Source: CAZZNQ01 sp964655775
GTDB taxonomy: Bacteria > Planctomycetota > Brocadiia > SM23-32
Length of the DNA stretch: 59,903 nucleotides
NCBI GenBank assembly: GCA_964655775.1
Contig: CAZZNQ010000015.1
Location: forward strand, 1-59,903
Direction of reading: 5' to 3'
Below the pieces are notes generated by a model. The model saw nothing but the letters and a program-made list of their open reading frames with translations. It had not been told where the DNA came from and searched no databases. The position numbers and the translations under genes were made by a program. Numbering within the stretch: position 1 is the first letter of the stretch; the number at the start of each line of letters is the position of its first letter. Shown piece after piece: positions 7,820-15,385 of this stretch.

Positions 7820-9517
7820 TCAAATGATGACGTTTGCCATCTGCTGCAGCATGTTGTTGACAACGCTCACGATGCGCGAGTTCATCTGGAACCCGGTCTG
7901 AGCGGTGATGATGCGCGTGAACTCCTGCGCAACGTCCACGTTTGAGTCCTCAAGCACGTTCTGGCGCACTCTGCCGGCGCGTCCTTGCATGCCGCTGGAA
8001 TAGACGATGGAACCGGCGGCCGGCGTGTGCTGGTAGTAGTTGGCACCAACGCGTTCGAGGCCCTGCTCGTTGTCGAAGACGGCCATCTCGATCTGAGCAA
8101 TGTCCAGGTTCACACCATTGCTGAACATCCCCTGGATCGTGCCGTGGCCGTCGATGCTGATCCCCTGCAGCGCACCGGTGCCGTAGCCGTCCTGGTTGAT
8201 TGCGCCTGCGGAGGAATCTCCGCCGTGCTGGGTCAATCCGTCGTAGAACCCCACGCGGCCGAAGTTGGGGTCGACGTCATGGATCATGTCCAGGCCCGCA
8301 AAACGGAGGCTGATGTTGCCGTCCAGGTTCTCGAACCCGGGATCACCGGACGTATGCCCGAAGTAGTCTGCCTCGTTGATCCCCTGGTAGACGCCGTTCT
8401 CATCGAACGTGATGCCGCTTATGCGTCGGTCCGGGATCTCAAGAGTGTCCGAACAGGAGTTGACGACCAGGTCCCAGACGTTCTCGTACTGGTCGTGTTT
8501 GACGAACGTTGCCGTGATGGTGTGGCTGCGCGCCTGGCTGTCGTATATGCCGATGTTGGTGGTCTGCGAAACGGCGCCGCCCACCGCGAGGTAGTCGAAG
8601 TCCGCCGGCATCGCGTCCGGGTGCGCGGAGGACGAAAGCTGCAGGTCCATCAGGCTGTAGCCCTCTGTGCCCTCCTCCAACTGGATCCTGCCGTCCTCCA
8701 TGGACGCCGTGCACGCACCGGGACCGCCGAACGCGTTTTCGATAGCGGTCAAGAGGTCCTGAAGCGTCGTGCCGTCGTTGGACGCGCCGTAGGTGAACGT
8801 GCCGCTGACGGCCGTCCCGTCCGTGGCGGTGCCGGCTATGGAGACGGTGTCGCCGTCCGTGAAGCCCTGCAGGTGCGAGACGTCCGTGAACTCCGTCGTG
8901 GCGTCGGCCAGGCCTCCGGCGGCGAGGGTGTAGGTGACTCCCACGCCGGACAACTTGGTGACGGTTGGATCGTATTCGCTGGCGCTCAGGTTGCCCTTGA
9001 AGTCGATGCCCTGGGTCCTGTGACCCGGAAGCTCGGTCTTGTATGGGATCGTGATGCCCGTGTCACCGGAGATCTGAAATCCCTCCTCCTCGCCCACGTC
9101 GCCAATGCGCTGCACACGGTAGCCCGTCGAGGGATCCACCAGGTAGCTGTCGGCGTCCACGTCAAAACTACCGTCGCGAGTGAACAGGTCGCGAACTCCG
9201 TCGTTGACAACGAAGTACCCGGTGCCGTCTACGGCCACGTCGAAGTCCTTTTCGGTGGAGGTGAAGCTCCCCTGCGACATATCTTTGTCGACGGAGGAGA
9301 CGCGCACGCCGAGGCCGATCTGGATAGGGTTCGTTCCGCCGCTGTCCTCACTGGCGCTCACGCCGCGGCTGAGGGTGCGCGAGAACATGTCCGAGAACGT
9401 CATGCGGTCTTCCTTATACGCCACCGTGTCGGCGTTGGCGATGTTGTTGCCGGTCACGTTCAGCAGTTCCTGGTAAGCGCGCATACCGAGCACTGCCGTC
9501 TGCAGAGAACTGGCCAT
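7820..9517 (-). CDS. flgE: flagellar hook protein FlgE
   Basis: 565 residues. The N-terminus MASSLQTAVLGMRAYQELLN, the signature GNNIANADTVAYKE and FSDMFSRTLSRGV are FlgE features, and the C-terminus has EDSNVDVAQEFTRIITAQTGFQ. It is longer than enteric FlgE (about 400) because of extra surface domains in the middle (about residues 150-400), variable across phyla. A good AGAGGAG site precedes the ATG. Confidence 0.95.
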   Translation of the reverse strand: MASSLQTAVLGMRAYQELLNVTGNNIANADTVAYKEDRMTFSDMFSRTLSRGVSASEDSGGTNPIQIGLGVRVSSVDKDMSQGSFTSTEKDFDVAVDGTGYFVVNDGVRDLFTRDGSFDVDADSYLVDPSTGYRVQRIGDVGEEEGFQISGDTGITIPYKTELPGHRTQGIDFKGNLSASEYDPTVTKLSGVGVTYTLAAGGLADATTEFTDVSHLQGFTDGDTVSIAGTATDGTAVSGTFTYGASNDGTTLQDLLTAIENAFGGPGACTASMEDGRIQLEEGTEGYSLMDLQLSSSAHPDAMPADFDYLAVGGAVSQTTNIGIYDSQARSHTITATFVKHDQYENVWDLVVNSCSDTLEIPDRRISGITFDENGVYQGINEADYFGHTSGDPGFENLDGNISLRFAGLDMIHDVDPNFGRVGFYDGLTQHGGDSSAGAINQDGYGTGALQGISIDGHGTIQGMFSNGVNLDIAQIEMAVFDNEQGLERVGANYYQHTPAAGSIVYSSGMQGRAGRVRQNVLEDSNVDVAQEFTRIITAQTGFQMNSRIVSVVNNMLQQMANVII

Positions 9518-9535
9518 TGTTCGCTATCTCCTCTG

Positions 9536-9895
9536 TCACAGGATTCTCTGGATGTCGTCGAGCGCGACTTCCTGCTCGTCGACGATGACTTTGATTCCGC
9601 CCGTGCGGCTGGTAACGGCCTGGGCCGTGCCGCTGACCGTCTGCTCGCCCCGCAGGTACTCCACCTGGCGGCCCAGCAGTTGGGTGCCACCCAGCAGCTG
9701 CTGGAACTTCAGCATGTCCGAGAAGTTCGCGTTGAGCTGGGTCATGGTCTCCACGGTAGTGAGCTGCGCCATCTGGTTGACCATGTCGCTGTTGCTCAGC
9801 GGCTCGGTGGGGTCCTGATTCTTGAGCTGGGCCATCAGCAGGTCCAGGTAGAAGTCGGCGTCCATGTTGGACGTAAGGGCGCTGATGCTTGACAT
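9536..9895 (-). CDS. flgD: hook-capping/scaffold protein FlgD
   Basis: 119 residues from the ATG at 9895, which follows AGGAG by five bases. The conserved FlgD block is clear: FYLDLLMAQLKNQDPTEPL then MVNQMAQLTTVETMTQLN, and LLGRQVEY. Only the N-terminal conserved region and a short beta tail are present; the longer tandem domains of enteric FlgD (about 230 residues) are missing, which is frequent outside Proteobacteria. FlgD caps the growing hook and is lost when it is complete. Confidence 0.93.
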   Translation of the reverse strand: MSSISALTSNMDADFYLDLLMAQLKNQDPTEPLSNSDMVNQMAQLTTVETMTQLNANFSDMLKFQQLLGGTQLLGRQVEYLRGEQTVSGTAQAVTSRTGGIKVIVDEQEVALDDIQRIL

Positions 9896-9912
9896 TTGCT
9901 CCTGTTCCTCCG

Positions 9913-11502
9913 CTATACCATGCAATCGACTGTGTGTGTGCCCGCGAAACGAGTCCAGACGGCGGGACCCTGTTCCCCCGTACCGGCCTCGGTCACTGAC
10001 CCGTATCCCTGCACGCCCACGGACGAGGGCCACCGTTCGGTCTGCCTGCGTTCGTGACGCCCGGACGCGAAGTCCGACACCTCGGCGTGAGAAAGGTCCA
10101 TCCCGGAGTCCCGAAGCGAGCGTGTCAGACCGGCGACCTCGTCGCGGAGCTGCTCGCGCACCTCGGGGTTCTCCACTCGCATGCGCAGTCCCATCGCTCC
10201 CTCGCGCATCTGTATCTCCACGCGCACTTTGCCCAGTTCGGGCGGGTTGAGCTGGACGCGCACCTCGGTGGTCCCGTTGCGCTGCTGCATGCGAGCCTGG
10301 CTCAGGATCCCCGTGCGGGCGGCTTCTGCCGCCTGGCGTGCACCGTCCTGGGCCATCGCCTGGGAAACTTCAGAGCGCTGAACCGTCGGCTGGGTGGGTG
10401 TGCGCACTGCGGTCTCCGCCGGGACGACGTCGGCAGTGCGAGCGCCCTTCGCTTCCACGGCCGTCGCGCGATGGCCCTCGCCGGCGGGTGCCGATGTCTC
10501 GGTCGAACGCCCGGCGAGGATCGCCGCCGCCTGTTCCGCAGGCTCCATCGGGCGCTCGCCCACTGCGCTCTGTTGAGCGGAAGCCGTTTCGACTGGGGTA
10601 TCGGAGGTCATTGCAGGATCGTTCTGGTCCGCCGGGTTGTCCGCGTTCCCTTCCCTGTCCGCCGATGTGCTGTTGGAGCCATCGGCCTGCTCGCCCCTTG
10701 GGATCGACTCACTCGCCTGAGCCGTTGGAGCGATCGCCCGGAGATTCTCCTCGGTCTGGGCGTCGTGTGGCCGCGGACCATCTGGGGGATCGGTCTCCGC
10801 AAGGGACCTGGACGGCGGTTCCGGTAGCCGCGCAAAGGCGGGTGCATCCTTTGTCTCGGCCGCTTCCCGGGGGGCCTCTGCGTCAATAGCTGTGGCCTTC
10901 ATCTCGACACCGGGCGCCGCCGGGGGGACCACCTTTGCATCGCTGTCACCGGCTTCGTCGGTGGCCTCCACGACACGAAGCTCACTCGTTTCGGCGATAC
11001 TCGCCACCTCGACCGGCCTCAGCGGCACATCCTCCGAAGTGGGCGACTCAGTCCGCGATTCCGCCGTGGGCTGGAGCTGCCCGCCAGGCGACTCGTCTGT
11101 TGCCTGGAGGGCGACAGTTGTCTTTTCCGACTCCCCGTAGCCGCTTTCCTTCTCCTGCGTCACCGGCATAGCTTCCGTCTCAGTGAGAGCACTCGTCTCT
11201 TGCTCGGCGTTGACCGACCCGCCTCCCGTGTCGAGTTCGACCAACCCGGAGACGTCTTCGGCGCAGTCGTGTTCGTTCTCCACGGGCGCGCTATCGGCAC
11301 CCACCCCGCTCGCCTCCTGCGGGCCGTGCCGAACGGTCTTGTCGGCCTCGCCCGCCGCCTTCTGTCCCTCAGTGGGCAGGGAGGCATCTCGCAGGCAATC
11401 AGAGAAAGAAACACCGTAGGCGCGTCGGGAAGGGCGGTCCGCGGCGCGCGTTTCCGAGAGCGTCCGCAGGAGCTTGTCCAGTTGTACCGGCGCTGACGCC
11501 AT
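9913..11502 (-). CDS. fliK: hook-length control protein FliK
   Basis: 529 residues from the ATG at 11502, which has GGTGA nine bases upstream. The open frame extends further to a GTG at 11562, but that codon lies inside the sigma-54 promoter, so it cannot be the start. The N-terminal about 400 residues are Glu/Ala/Pro/Thr-rich and low-complexity, the export-ruler part. The C-terminal part (GTTEVRVQLNPPELGKVRVE, then MGLRMRVENPEVREQL) is the conserved Flg_hook domain that switches FlhB specificity. First gene of the hook block. Confidence 0.92.
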   Translation of the reverse strand: MASAPVQLDKLLRTLSETRAADRPSRRAYGVSFSDCLRDASLPTEGQKAAGEADKTVRHGPQEASGVGADSAPVENEHDCAEDVSGLVELDTGGGSVNAEQETSALTETEAMPVTQEKESGYGESEKTTVALQATDESPGGQLQPTAESRTESPTSEDVPLRPVEVASIAETSELRVVEATDEAGDSDAKVVPPAAPGVEMKATAIDAEAPREAAETKDAPAFARLPEPPSRSLAETDPPDGPRPHDAQTEENLRAIAPTAQASESIPRGEQADGSNSTSADREGNADNPADQNDPAMTSDTPVETASAQQSAVGERPMEPAEQAAAILAGRSTETSAPAGEGHRATAVEAKGARTADVVPAETAVRTPTQPTVQRSEVSQAMAQDGARQAAEAARTGILSQARMQQRNGTTEVRVQLNPPELGKVRVEIQMREGAMGLRMRVENPEVREQLRDEVAGLTRSLRDSGMDLSHAEVSDFASGRHERRQTERWPSSVGVQGYGSVTEAGTGEQGPAVWTRFAGTHTVDCMV

Positions 11503-11552
11503 GTCTGCGTTCACCAGTGGATGCAATCCGACACTATTCGGCGATGTCGGTT

Positions 11553-11568
11553 TGCAACGCACGTGCCA
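11553..11568 (-). promoter_or_regulatory. sigma-54 promoter for fliK-flgD-flgE-pilZ
   Basis: Minus strand TGGCAC-N5-TTGCA, a perfect -24/-12 match. The -12 GC is 52 bases before the fliK ATG. It fixes the fliK start downstream of the in-frame GTG at 11562. Confidence 0.88.
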
Positions 11569-11623
11569 CCGACGCAGACAAGGGAGACGGAATCGGCTGA
11601 GAGGGCGTCAGGAGGGGTTTAAA

Positions 11624-11635
11624 GGGCTTAAGCCC
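11624..11635. repeat. perfect 12-bp palindrome upstream of the fliK promoter
   Basis: GGGCTTAAGCCC, 56 bases upstream of the -24 element. Position suits an upstream activator site for a sigma-54 activator. A near-identical core (GGGCTTTAGCCC) sits upstream of the second NtrC-type gene at 42069. Confidence 0.5.
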
Positions 11636-11665
11636 GATTCGAGTCAAGGGGAAAGGTTGCGCAGC

Positions 11666-11701
11666 GCGGGGCGGATGATAGGGCACATTCTTCCGCCCCG
11701 C
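11666..11701 (-). terminator. strong hairpin after the lipoprotein gene
   Basis: Perfect 10-bp inverted repeat GCGGGGCGGA/TCCGCCCCGC with a 16-base loop, starting 6 bases after the stop of the lipoprotein gene and lying before the fliK sigma-54 promoter. No U-run follows directly; it likely ends the fliO-fliA transcript or protects its 3' end. Confidence 0.5.
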
Positions 11702-11706
11702 AGAAC

Positions 11707-12357
11707 TTATTTCCGCTGCATCGACACGGTCATGCGGTCCGCAAGCTCGGCCGCGACGAACCGCATGAAGTAGGACGGCGATACCTGGAAGACGTCCGGT
11801 CCGAAGCGGCAGTCATCGCTGCCGATGTTGCGCTGGTAGAACGCAGCGATGGCGTTCTTGACCGGTCGATCGCCGGCATTCCACCCGGTGGACAGCTCGA
11901 ACGGCACCTGGCCGGTGCCTGTGTCGATGGCCTTTACGCTGAGGTGTATCGAGAGCGGCACGTAGGGGCTGTGCGCGTCGACCGAGCCAACGACAAGAAG
12001 GTTGGCCAGAAACTCCTGCCGCGCCTGCACCAGCACCTCGACCGGCAGTGTGCCGGTAACGAACGGATCGGTCAGGGCAGGGAACGCGCTCTGCGGCACG
12101 ATGACTACATCCGTGTTGGATGTGCGTTCCGTGAGCTTCTCCCGCAGCGCGGCCGAGAACTCCGCCGCCGTCTCGGGCCGGGCCGTCTTGTCGAAGAAAC
12201 CGGCGATCACGATGCGCCGATAGGGCACCTCGCCGCTCGGGCCCGACCTCTTCGCCGGTTGGTCGACGTAGGGCACCTCGCAACCGGAGAGCGCGACCGC
12301 AAAGACCACAGCAAGCGCGCCGCACAACAGCCGCGCCCATGGAGTTTGAGTTCTCAT
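11707..12357 (-). CDS. outer-membrane-type lipoprotein, FlgO/LpoB-like fold suspected
   Basis: 216 residues from an ATG that overlaps the previous stop (ATGA). The signal LLCGALAVVFAVALSGC has a good lipobox (Leu-Ser-Gly-Cys). The mature part starts with YRRIVIAGFFDKTA, then alternating strands and helices (AALREKLTER, ANLLVVGSVDAH), reminiscent of the anticodon-binding-like fold in FlgO, LpoB and CsgG; this is inference from pattern only. As last gene of the fliO block it may be a flagellar outer-membrane accessory protein. Confidence 0.6.
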   Translation of the reverse strand: MRTQTPWARLLCGALAVVFAVALSGCEVPYVDQPAKRSGPSGEVPYRRIVIAGFFDKTARPETAAEFSAALREKLTERTSNTDVVIVPQSAFPALTDPFVTGTLPVEVLVQARQEFLANLLVVGSVDAHSPYVPLSIHLSVKAIDTGTGQVPFELSTGWNAGDRPVKNAIAAFYQRNIGSDDCRFGPDVFQVSPSYFMRFVAAELADRMTVSMQRK

Positions 12358-13073
12358 TCCGCCGTGGCTTCCTTTCTGAAGCTCTGCAGCAAGGTGAGCA
12401 TCTTCTGCAGCACCTCGATCTCGGCCTCCTCGGCCTTGCGCATCTCGTCGCGGAAGCCCAGCACGTCGCTCTTCCATTGGTCGAGGGCGGCTTCCAGTTC
12501 GCCGATCCTGCTGCCGCTGCCTTCAAGCTGTGAATTGAGGTCGGCTATGGTCTTGTCCTTCTCCGCGAGTTGGGCTTCCAGCTGGCTAACCTTCTGCCGG
12601 AGTCGCTCGTTCTCGCCCTGCTCTTTGCTGAGCATCTTCAGCGTCTGGTTCAGCGTCTCGGTCAGTGCGGGGGCCGCCCCACCCAACTGCAGGCCCGGTG
12701 CCGAACGCGTCAGATCCAGAACGGGTGCGGCCGTCTCAGTGGCCGGCACCTCCGAGGCCGGTGGCTGCTGCGCAGCGGCCTTGGCCGGCTTCAGAACCGT
12801 AGGGTGTAGCGTGCCGGGCGGCGGTGCAGTGGGCGCCGGTGCTGCAGGCTGCGGCGCGGCCGGTTGGGGGATGGCTTCGCCCGGCGCTGGCGTCTGCGGC
12901 GGCGGAGCAATGAGATTGGCCGATTCGGGTTCTACAGTGGCGTTCTGCAGCGGGACGGGCACGGCGGCCGCCACGGCGGGATCGGCATCCGCCGCCGACG
13001 GGGCGCCGGCGCAAGAACCGGTCAGGCACACGAAAAGAATGCTAGCCACCAGCGGGCAGATCTGTTTTCGCAT
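12354..13073 (-). CDS. Pro/Ala-rich coiled-coil lipoprotein, unknown function
   Basis: 239 residues from the ATG at 13073, preceded by GGAGGAG. An N-terminal hydrophobic segment ends in Leu-Thr-Gly-Ser-Cys, a near-lipobox with Thr at -3. A long Pro/Ala linker (about residues 30-110) follows, then a coiled coil (about residues 140-235) with heptads such as LRQKVSQLEAQLAEKDKTI. The layout (anchor, cell-wall-spanning linker, coiled coil) suits a periplasmic spacer. Not a recognised flagellar protein; its place between fliA and the next lipoprotein suggests a motor-envelope role. Confidence 0.6.
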   Translation of the reverse strand: MRKQICPLVASILFVCLTGSCAGAPSAADADPAVAAAVPVPLQNATVEPESANLIAPPPQTPAPGEAIPQPAAPQPAAPAPTAPPPGTLHPTVLKPAKAAAQQPPASEVPATETAAPVLDLTRSAPGLQLGGAAPALTETLNQTLKMLSKEQGENERLRQKVSQLEAQLAEKDKTIADLNSQLEGSGSRIGELEAALDQWKSDVLGFRDEMRKAEEAEIEVLQKMLTLLQSFRKEATAE

Positions 13074-13335
13074 CTTCTCCTCCATCGGCGAAGTATTCGC
13101 ATTGAAGTGTGATCTCGCGACCGCACGTGCATCGGACCAGGATGCTGTGCACGGAGCCGTCCGGACCCGTGACCGCCTGCACCTGGGGTTCGTGCGCTGT
13201 CTCGGCGGGCGCGGGCGCCTTGCGGGGCTTGGGCATCCGGCCCGAGGGTACGCTGACGGGTTCCCGGCCGACAACGATGCGGTCCTCGGTCAGCACCGTC
13301 TTGCGGCTGCTCGGTTCGTAATCGTGCATGTTCAT
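13042..13335 (-). CDS. small protein with a Cys cluster, unknown function
   Basis: 97 residues; the ATG overlaps the previous stop (ATGA). The N-terminal half is basic and Pro-rich (PSGRMPKPRKAPAPAETAH). The C-terminal half carries VRCTCGREITLQCEY, a CxC...C pattern that may bind a metal. No signal peptide. It overlaps the next gene by 32 bases. I do not recognise a family. Its coupling to fliA and the lipoproteins suggests a flagellar regulatory or assembly role. Confidence 0.6.
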   Translation of the reverse strand: MNMHDYEPSSRKTVLTEDRIVVGREPVSVPSGRMPKPRKAPAPAETAHEPQVQAVTGPDGSVHSILVRCTCGREITLQCEYFADGGEDAKTDLPAGG

Positions 13336-13574
13336 GTGCTCACATCGAGGTTGCCGCCGACACCGGGGGGAGTCTCGGGCGGCGTGGCCTGTTTCTGTTC
13401 TGCGGGTTGCCTGTCGTCCTGTCCGGCTTCCCCGTCGGGGTGTTCGCCTTGCTCATCGGCAAGCTCGGACAGCTTCTTGTGGAACCGCTGCTCGTTTTCT
13501 TCTCGGTCCTCCCGGTTTACGGGCCGGAGCCTGCCGGGCCGGTAGAAGCTAACCGGTTTGAGTTCCTCGGCCAT
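13332..13574 (-). CDS. small charged protein, unknown function
   Basis: 80 residues. Two adjacent ATGs lie at 13577 and 13574; the second is better spaced (7 bases) from GGAGG. The first overlaps the fliA stop. The sequence is highly charged (NREDREENEQRFHKKL) then Gln/Pro-rich and probably disordered at the C-terminus. No known domain seen. Translational coupling on both sides supports it as a real gene. Confidence 0.55.
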   Translation of the reverse strand: MAEELKPVSFYRPGRLRPVNREDREENEQRFHKKLSELADEQGEHPDGEAGQDDRQPAEQKQATPPETPPGVGGNLDVST

Positions 13575-14317
13575 CATCGGTCCTCCAGCTTCCTGGCGAG
13601 AGTGTACAGGGCGCGAGTGTGAAGCTGCGACACCCTGGATTCGCTGACGCCCAGAACTTCGGCCATCTCGGCTATGTAGAGGTCCTCGTAGTAGTACATC
13701 ACGATGATCTGCTGTTCGCGTTCGGGCAGTTCCTCGACGGCCTGGGCCAGAAGCTCCGCCCTTTCCTGCCACTCCATCTGCTCCATCGGCGTGGGACCGT
13801 CGTCCTGGATGAGGGCTGCCAGCAGGTTGCCGTCGGGCTTGTCGCGGTCGGCGGATTCCTCCAGCGAGACCACGCTGTCCCACTTCTCGTAGGACAGACA
13901 CTGCACCACCTCGTCCTCGGTCAGCTCGGCCTCCTCCGCCAGTTCCTCAACGGACGGCGAACGGCCGTTGGCGGCCTCAAACCGGGCGGACGCCTCTCGC
14001 ATCGCGGTCACCCGGTTCCTGGCGGCTTTGCCGAGGGCGTCGGTCTCCCTCAGGTGGTCCATTATGGCGCCGCGTATCCGCGGATAGGCGAAGGTTGAGA
14101 ACCGGTAACCCTTGGTTGAATCGTAGCGGTGCGCGGCCTCAACGAGGCCCAGCGTGCCCGCCCCTATCAGGTCGTCCTCGATGACCCGCGGGTCCAGGTC
14201 CACCTTCACCTTGTTCACGATGGAGAGAACCAGTTCCAGATTGTCCATCACGAGCGCGCGGACCCGGTTCTGCTGTCCGGCCGCTTTCTCGTAGGCTGTC
14301 TGGGCTGGTGTCGGCAT
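13574..14317 (-). CDS. fliA: flagellar sigma factor FliA (sigma-28/WhiG family)
   Basis: 247 residues. Region 2 shows DDLIGAGTLGLVEAAHRYD and RFSTFAYPRIRGAIMDHLR, region 3 has ANGRSPSVEELAEEAEL, and region 4 has LPEREQQIIVMYYYEDLYIAEMAE with the helix-turn-helix GVSESRVSQLHTRAL. This is the sigma-28 subgroup. It should read the TAAA-N15-GCCGATAA-type promoters before fliC and flgM, and be held by FlgM encoded at 41.2-41.5 kb. It belongs to the sigma-54-driven fliO block, which gives the usual tiered order. Confidence 0.94.
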   Translation of the reverse strand: MPTPAQTAYEKAAGQQNRVRALVMDNLELVLSIVNKVKVDLDPRVIEDDLIGAGTLGLVEAAHRYDSTKGYRFSTFAYPRIRGAIMDHLRETDALGKAARNRVTAMREASARFEAANGRSPSVEELAEEAELTEDEVVQCLSYEKWDSVVSLEESADRDKPDGNLLAALIQDDGPTPMEQMEWQERAELLAQAVEELPEREQQIIVMYYYEDLYIAEMAEVLGVSESRVSQLHTRALYTLARKLEDR

Positions 14318-14335
14318 CTTTTCGTGCTGTTCCGG

Positions 14336-14557
14336 TCAGGTCTTGTTTTCAGGCCCGCTTGTGCGTACGCCCTCCGCCACCACGTCCAGGGCGACGCAGG
14401 TGCATATCCATCCGACGACGCCCAGCACGGCCGCGCAGCACGCGCCGCGCTTCAGCAGCACACCGGGCGGGCAGTCGCACAGCAGACCGATGAGGGCCAC
14501 CGTGCTGAAGGTGAGGATGGCTCCCAGGGCGGCCACATTCTTGGGCAGGTTACTCAC
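14336..14557 (-). CDS. small two-helix membrane protein
   Basis: 73 residues starting at GTG, overlapping the flhG stop by 8 bases. Two hydrophobic segments (about residues 8-27 and 39-60) flank a Cys-rich turn (LLCDCPPGV, GACCAAVLG). No recognised family. Placement between flhG and fliA suggests a co-expressed accessory protein. Confidence 0.55.
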   Translation of the reverse strand: MSNLPKNVAALGAILTFSTVALIGLLCDCPPGVLLKRGACCAAVLGVVGWICTCVALDVVAEGVRTSGPENKT

Positions 14558-15371
14558 GGGCGCCCTCCATCATGTGCTGGAAGAAGCGTCCCACGTCTCC
14601 CTCGCCGGCCGGGCCGGCGCTGACCAGCCGCGCCGCGATCTTGCGCACGTCCCGCGTACAGTCCGAGTCCTCGTAATGCGTCAGGAAGTCCACCTGTCGC
14701 CGCGTTGCCTCCCGGACGGTCGGGTCGTGCGTCACCGCGCCGAGGTAGTCGACGGGCCGGCGGAGGAAGCGTTCGGCCGTGATGCGCAGCCGGTCGAAGC
14801 TGCGGACCGCCTCCTCACGGTTGCACGTCTGGTTCATGACCACCGAGACCGGTCGACGTTCTCCGCCGCGATGGTCCATGACTTTCAGCAGCGCGTAGGC
14901 GTCGGTGATCGCCGTGGGCTCGGGGCTGGTGACCAGAAGGATCTCGTCCGCGCACTCCAGGCATGCGAGCACGCCCGCCGAGATGCCCGGCGACGTGTCG
15001 ATAACCACGTAATCCATGTTCGCGCAGTAGTCGCGCACCTGTTCCAGGAACGCGCGGATCTTCGGCTCCTCCAGCGTCGTCAGCGCCTCCACGCCGGAAG
15101 CGCCGGGCAGGATCCGCAGGCCCCGCGGCCCCTGCACCACCACGTGCTCGACCGGCTTGCCGCCGAGCAGGCAGTCCCGGAGGTCGTGGTAGGTGTCCAG
15201 GCCCAGCAGCACGTCCACGTTGCCCAGGCCGATGTCCGCATCCAGCAGCAGTACGTCGACACCGAACATGCGCAGGCAGACGGAGATGTTGACGGCGAAG
15301 TTGGTCTTGCCGACGCCGCCCTTCCCGCTGGTCACGGCCAGGATTCGCGGTCTGCGTGCGGTTGTCTGCAT
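14550..15371 (-). CDS. flhG: FlhG (MinD-like ATPase, flagellar number control)
   Basis: 273 residues of the ParA/MinD family. The deviant Walker A SGKGGVGKTN is at residues 15-24, followed by LLLDADIGLGNVDVLLGL and VVIDTSPGIS (Walker B). The C-terminus, with ITAERFLRRPVDYLGAVTHDP, is typical of FlhG/YlxH. FlhG works with the GTPase FlhF to set flagellar number and place. flhF, normally between flhA and flhG, is absent here and elsewhere in the window. Confidence 0.92.
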   Translation of the reverse strand: MQTTARRPRILAVTSGKGGVGKTNFAVNISVCLRMFGVDVLLLDADIGLGNVDVLLGLDTYHDLRDCLLGGKPVEHVVVQGPRGLRILPGASGVEALTTLEEPKIRAFLEQVRDYCANMDYVVIDTSPGISAGVLACLECADEILLVTSPEPTAITDAYALLKVMDHRGGERRPVSVVMNQTCNREEAVRSFDRLRITAERFLRRPVDYLGAVTHDPTVREATRRQVDFLTHYEDSDCTRDVRKIAARLVSAGPAGEGDVGRFFQHMMEGARE

Positions 15372-15385
15372 GCTGCGGTCCTCTC

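Noticed and set aside
7985..9892. Plus-strand open frame of over 600 codons opposite flgE and flgD
   Set aside because: Shadow; flgE and flgD are certain on the minus strand.
11503..11562. N-terminal extension of FliK from the GTG at 11562
   Set aside because: The codon lies inside the sigma-54 promoter, upstream of the expected transcription start.
11944..13545. Plus-strand open frame opposite the lipoprotein genes
   Set aside because: Low-complexity Ser/Gly/Ala shadow of the Pro/Ala linker; the minus-strand genes have signals, ribosome sites and coupled starts.
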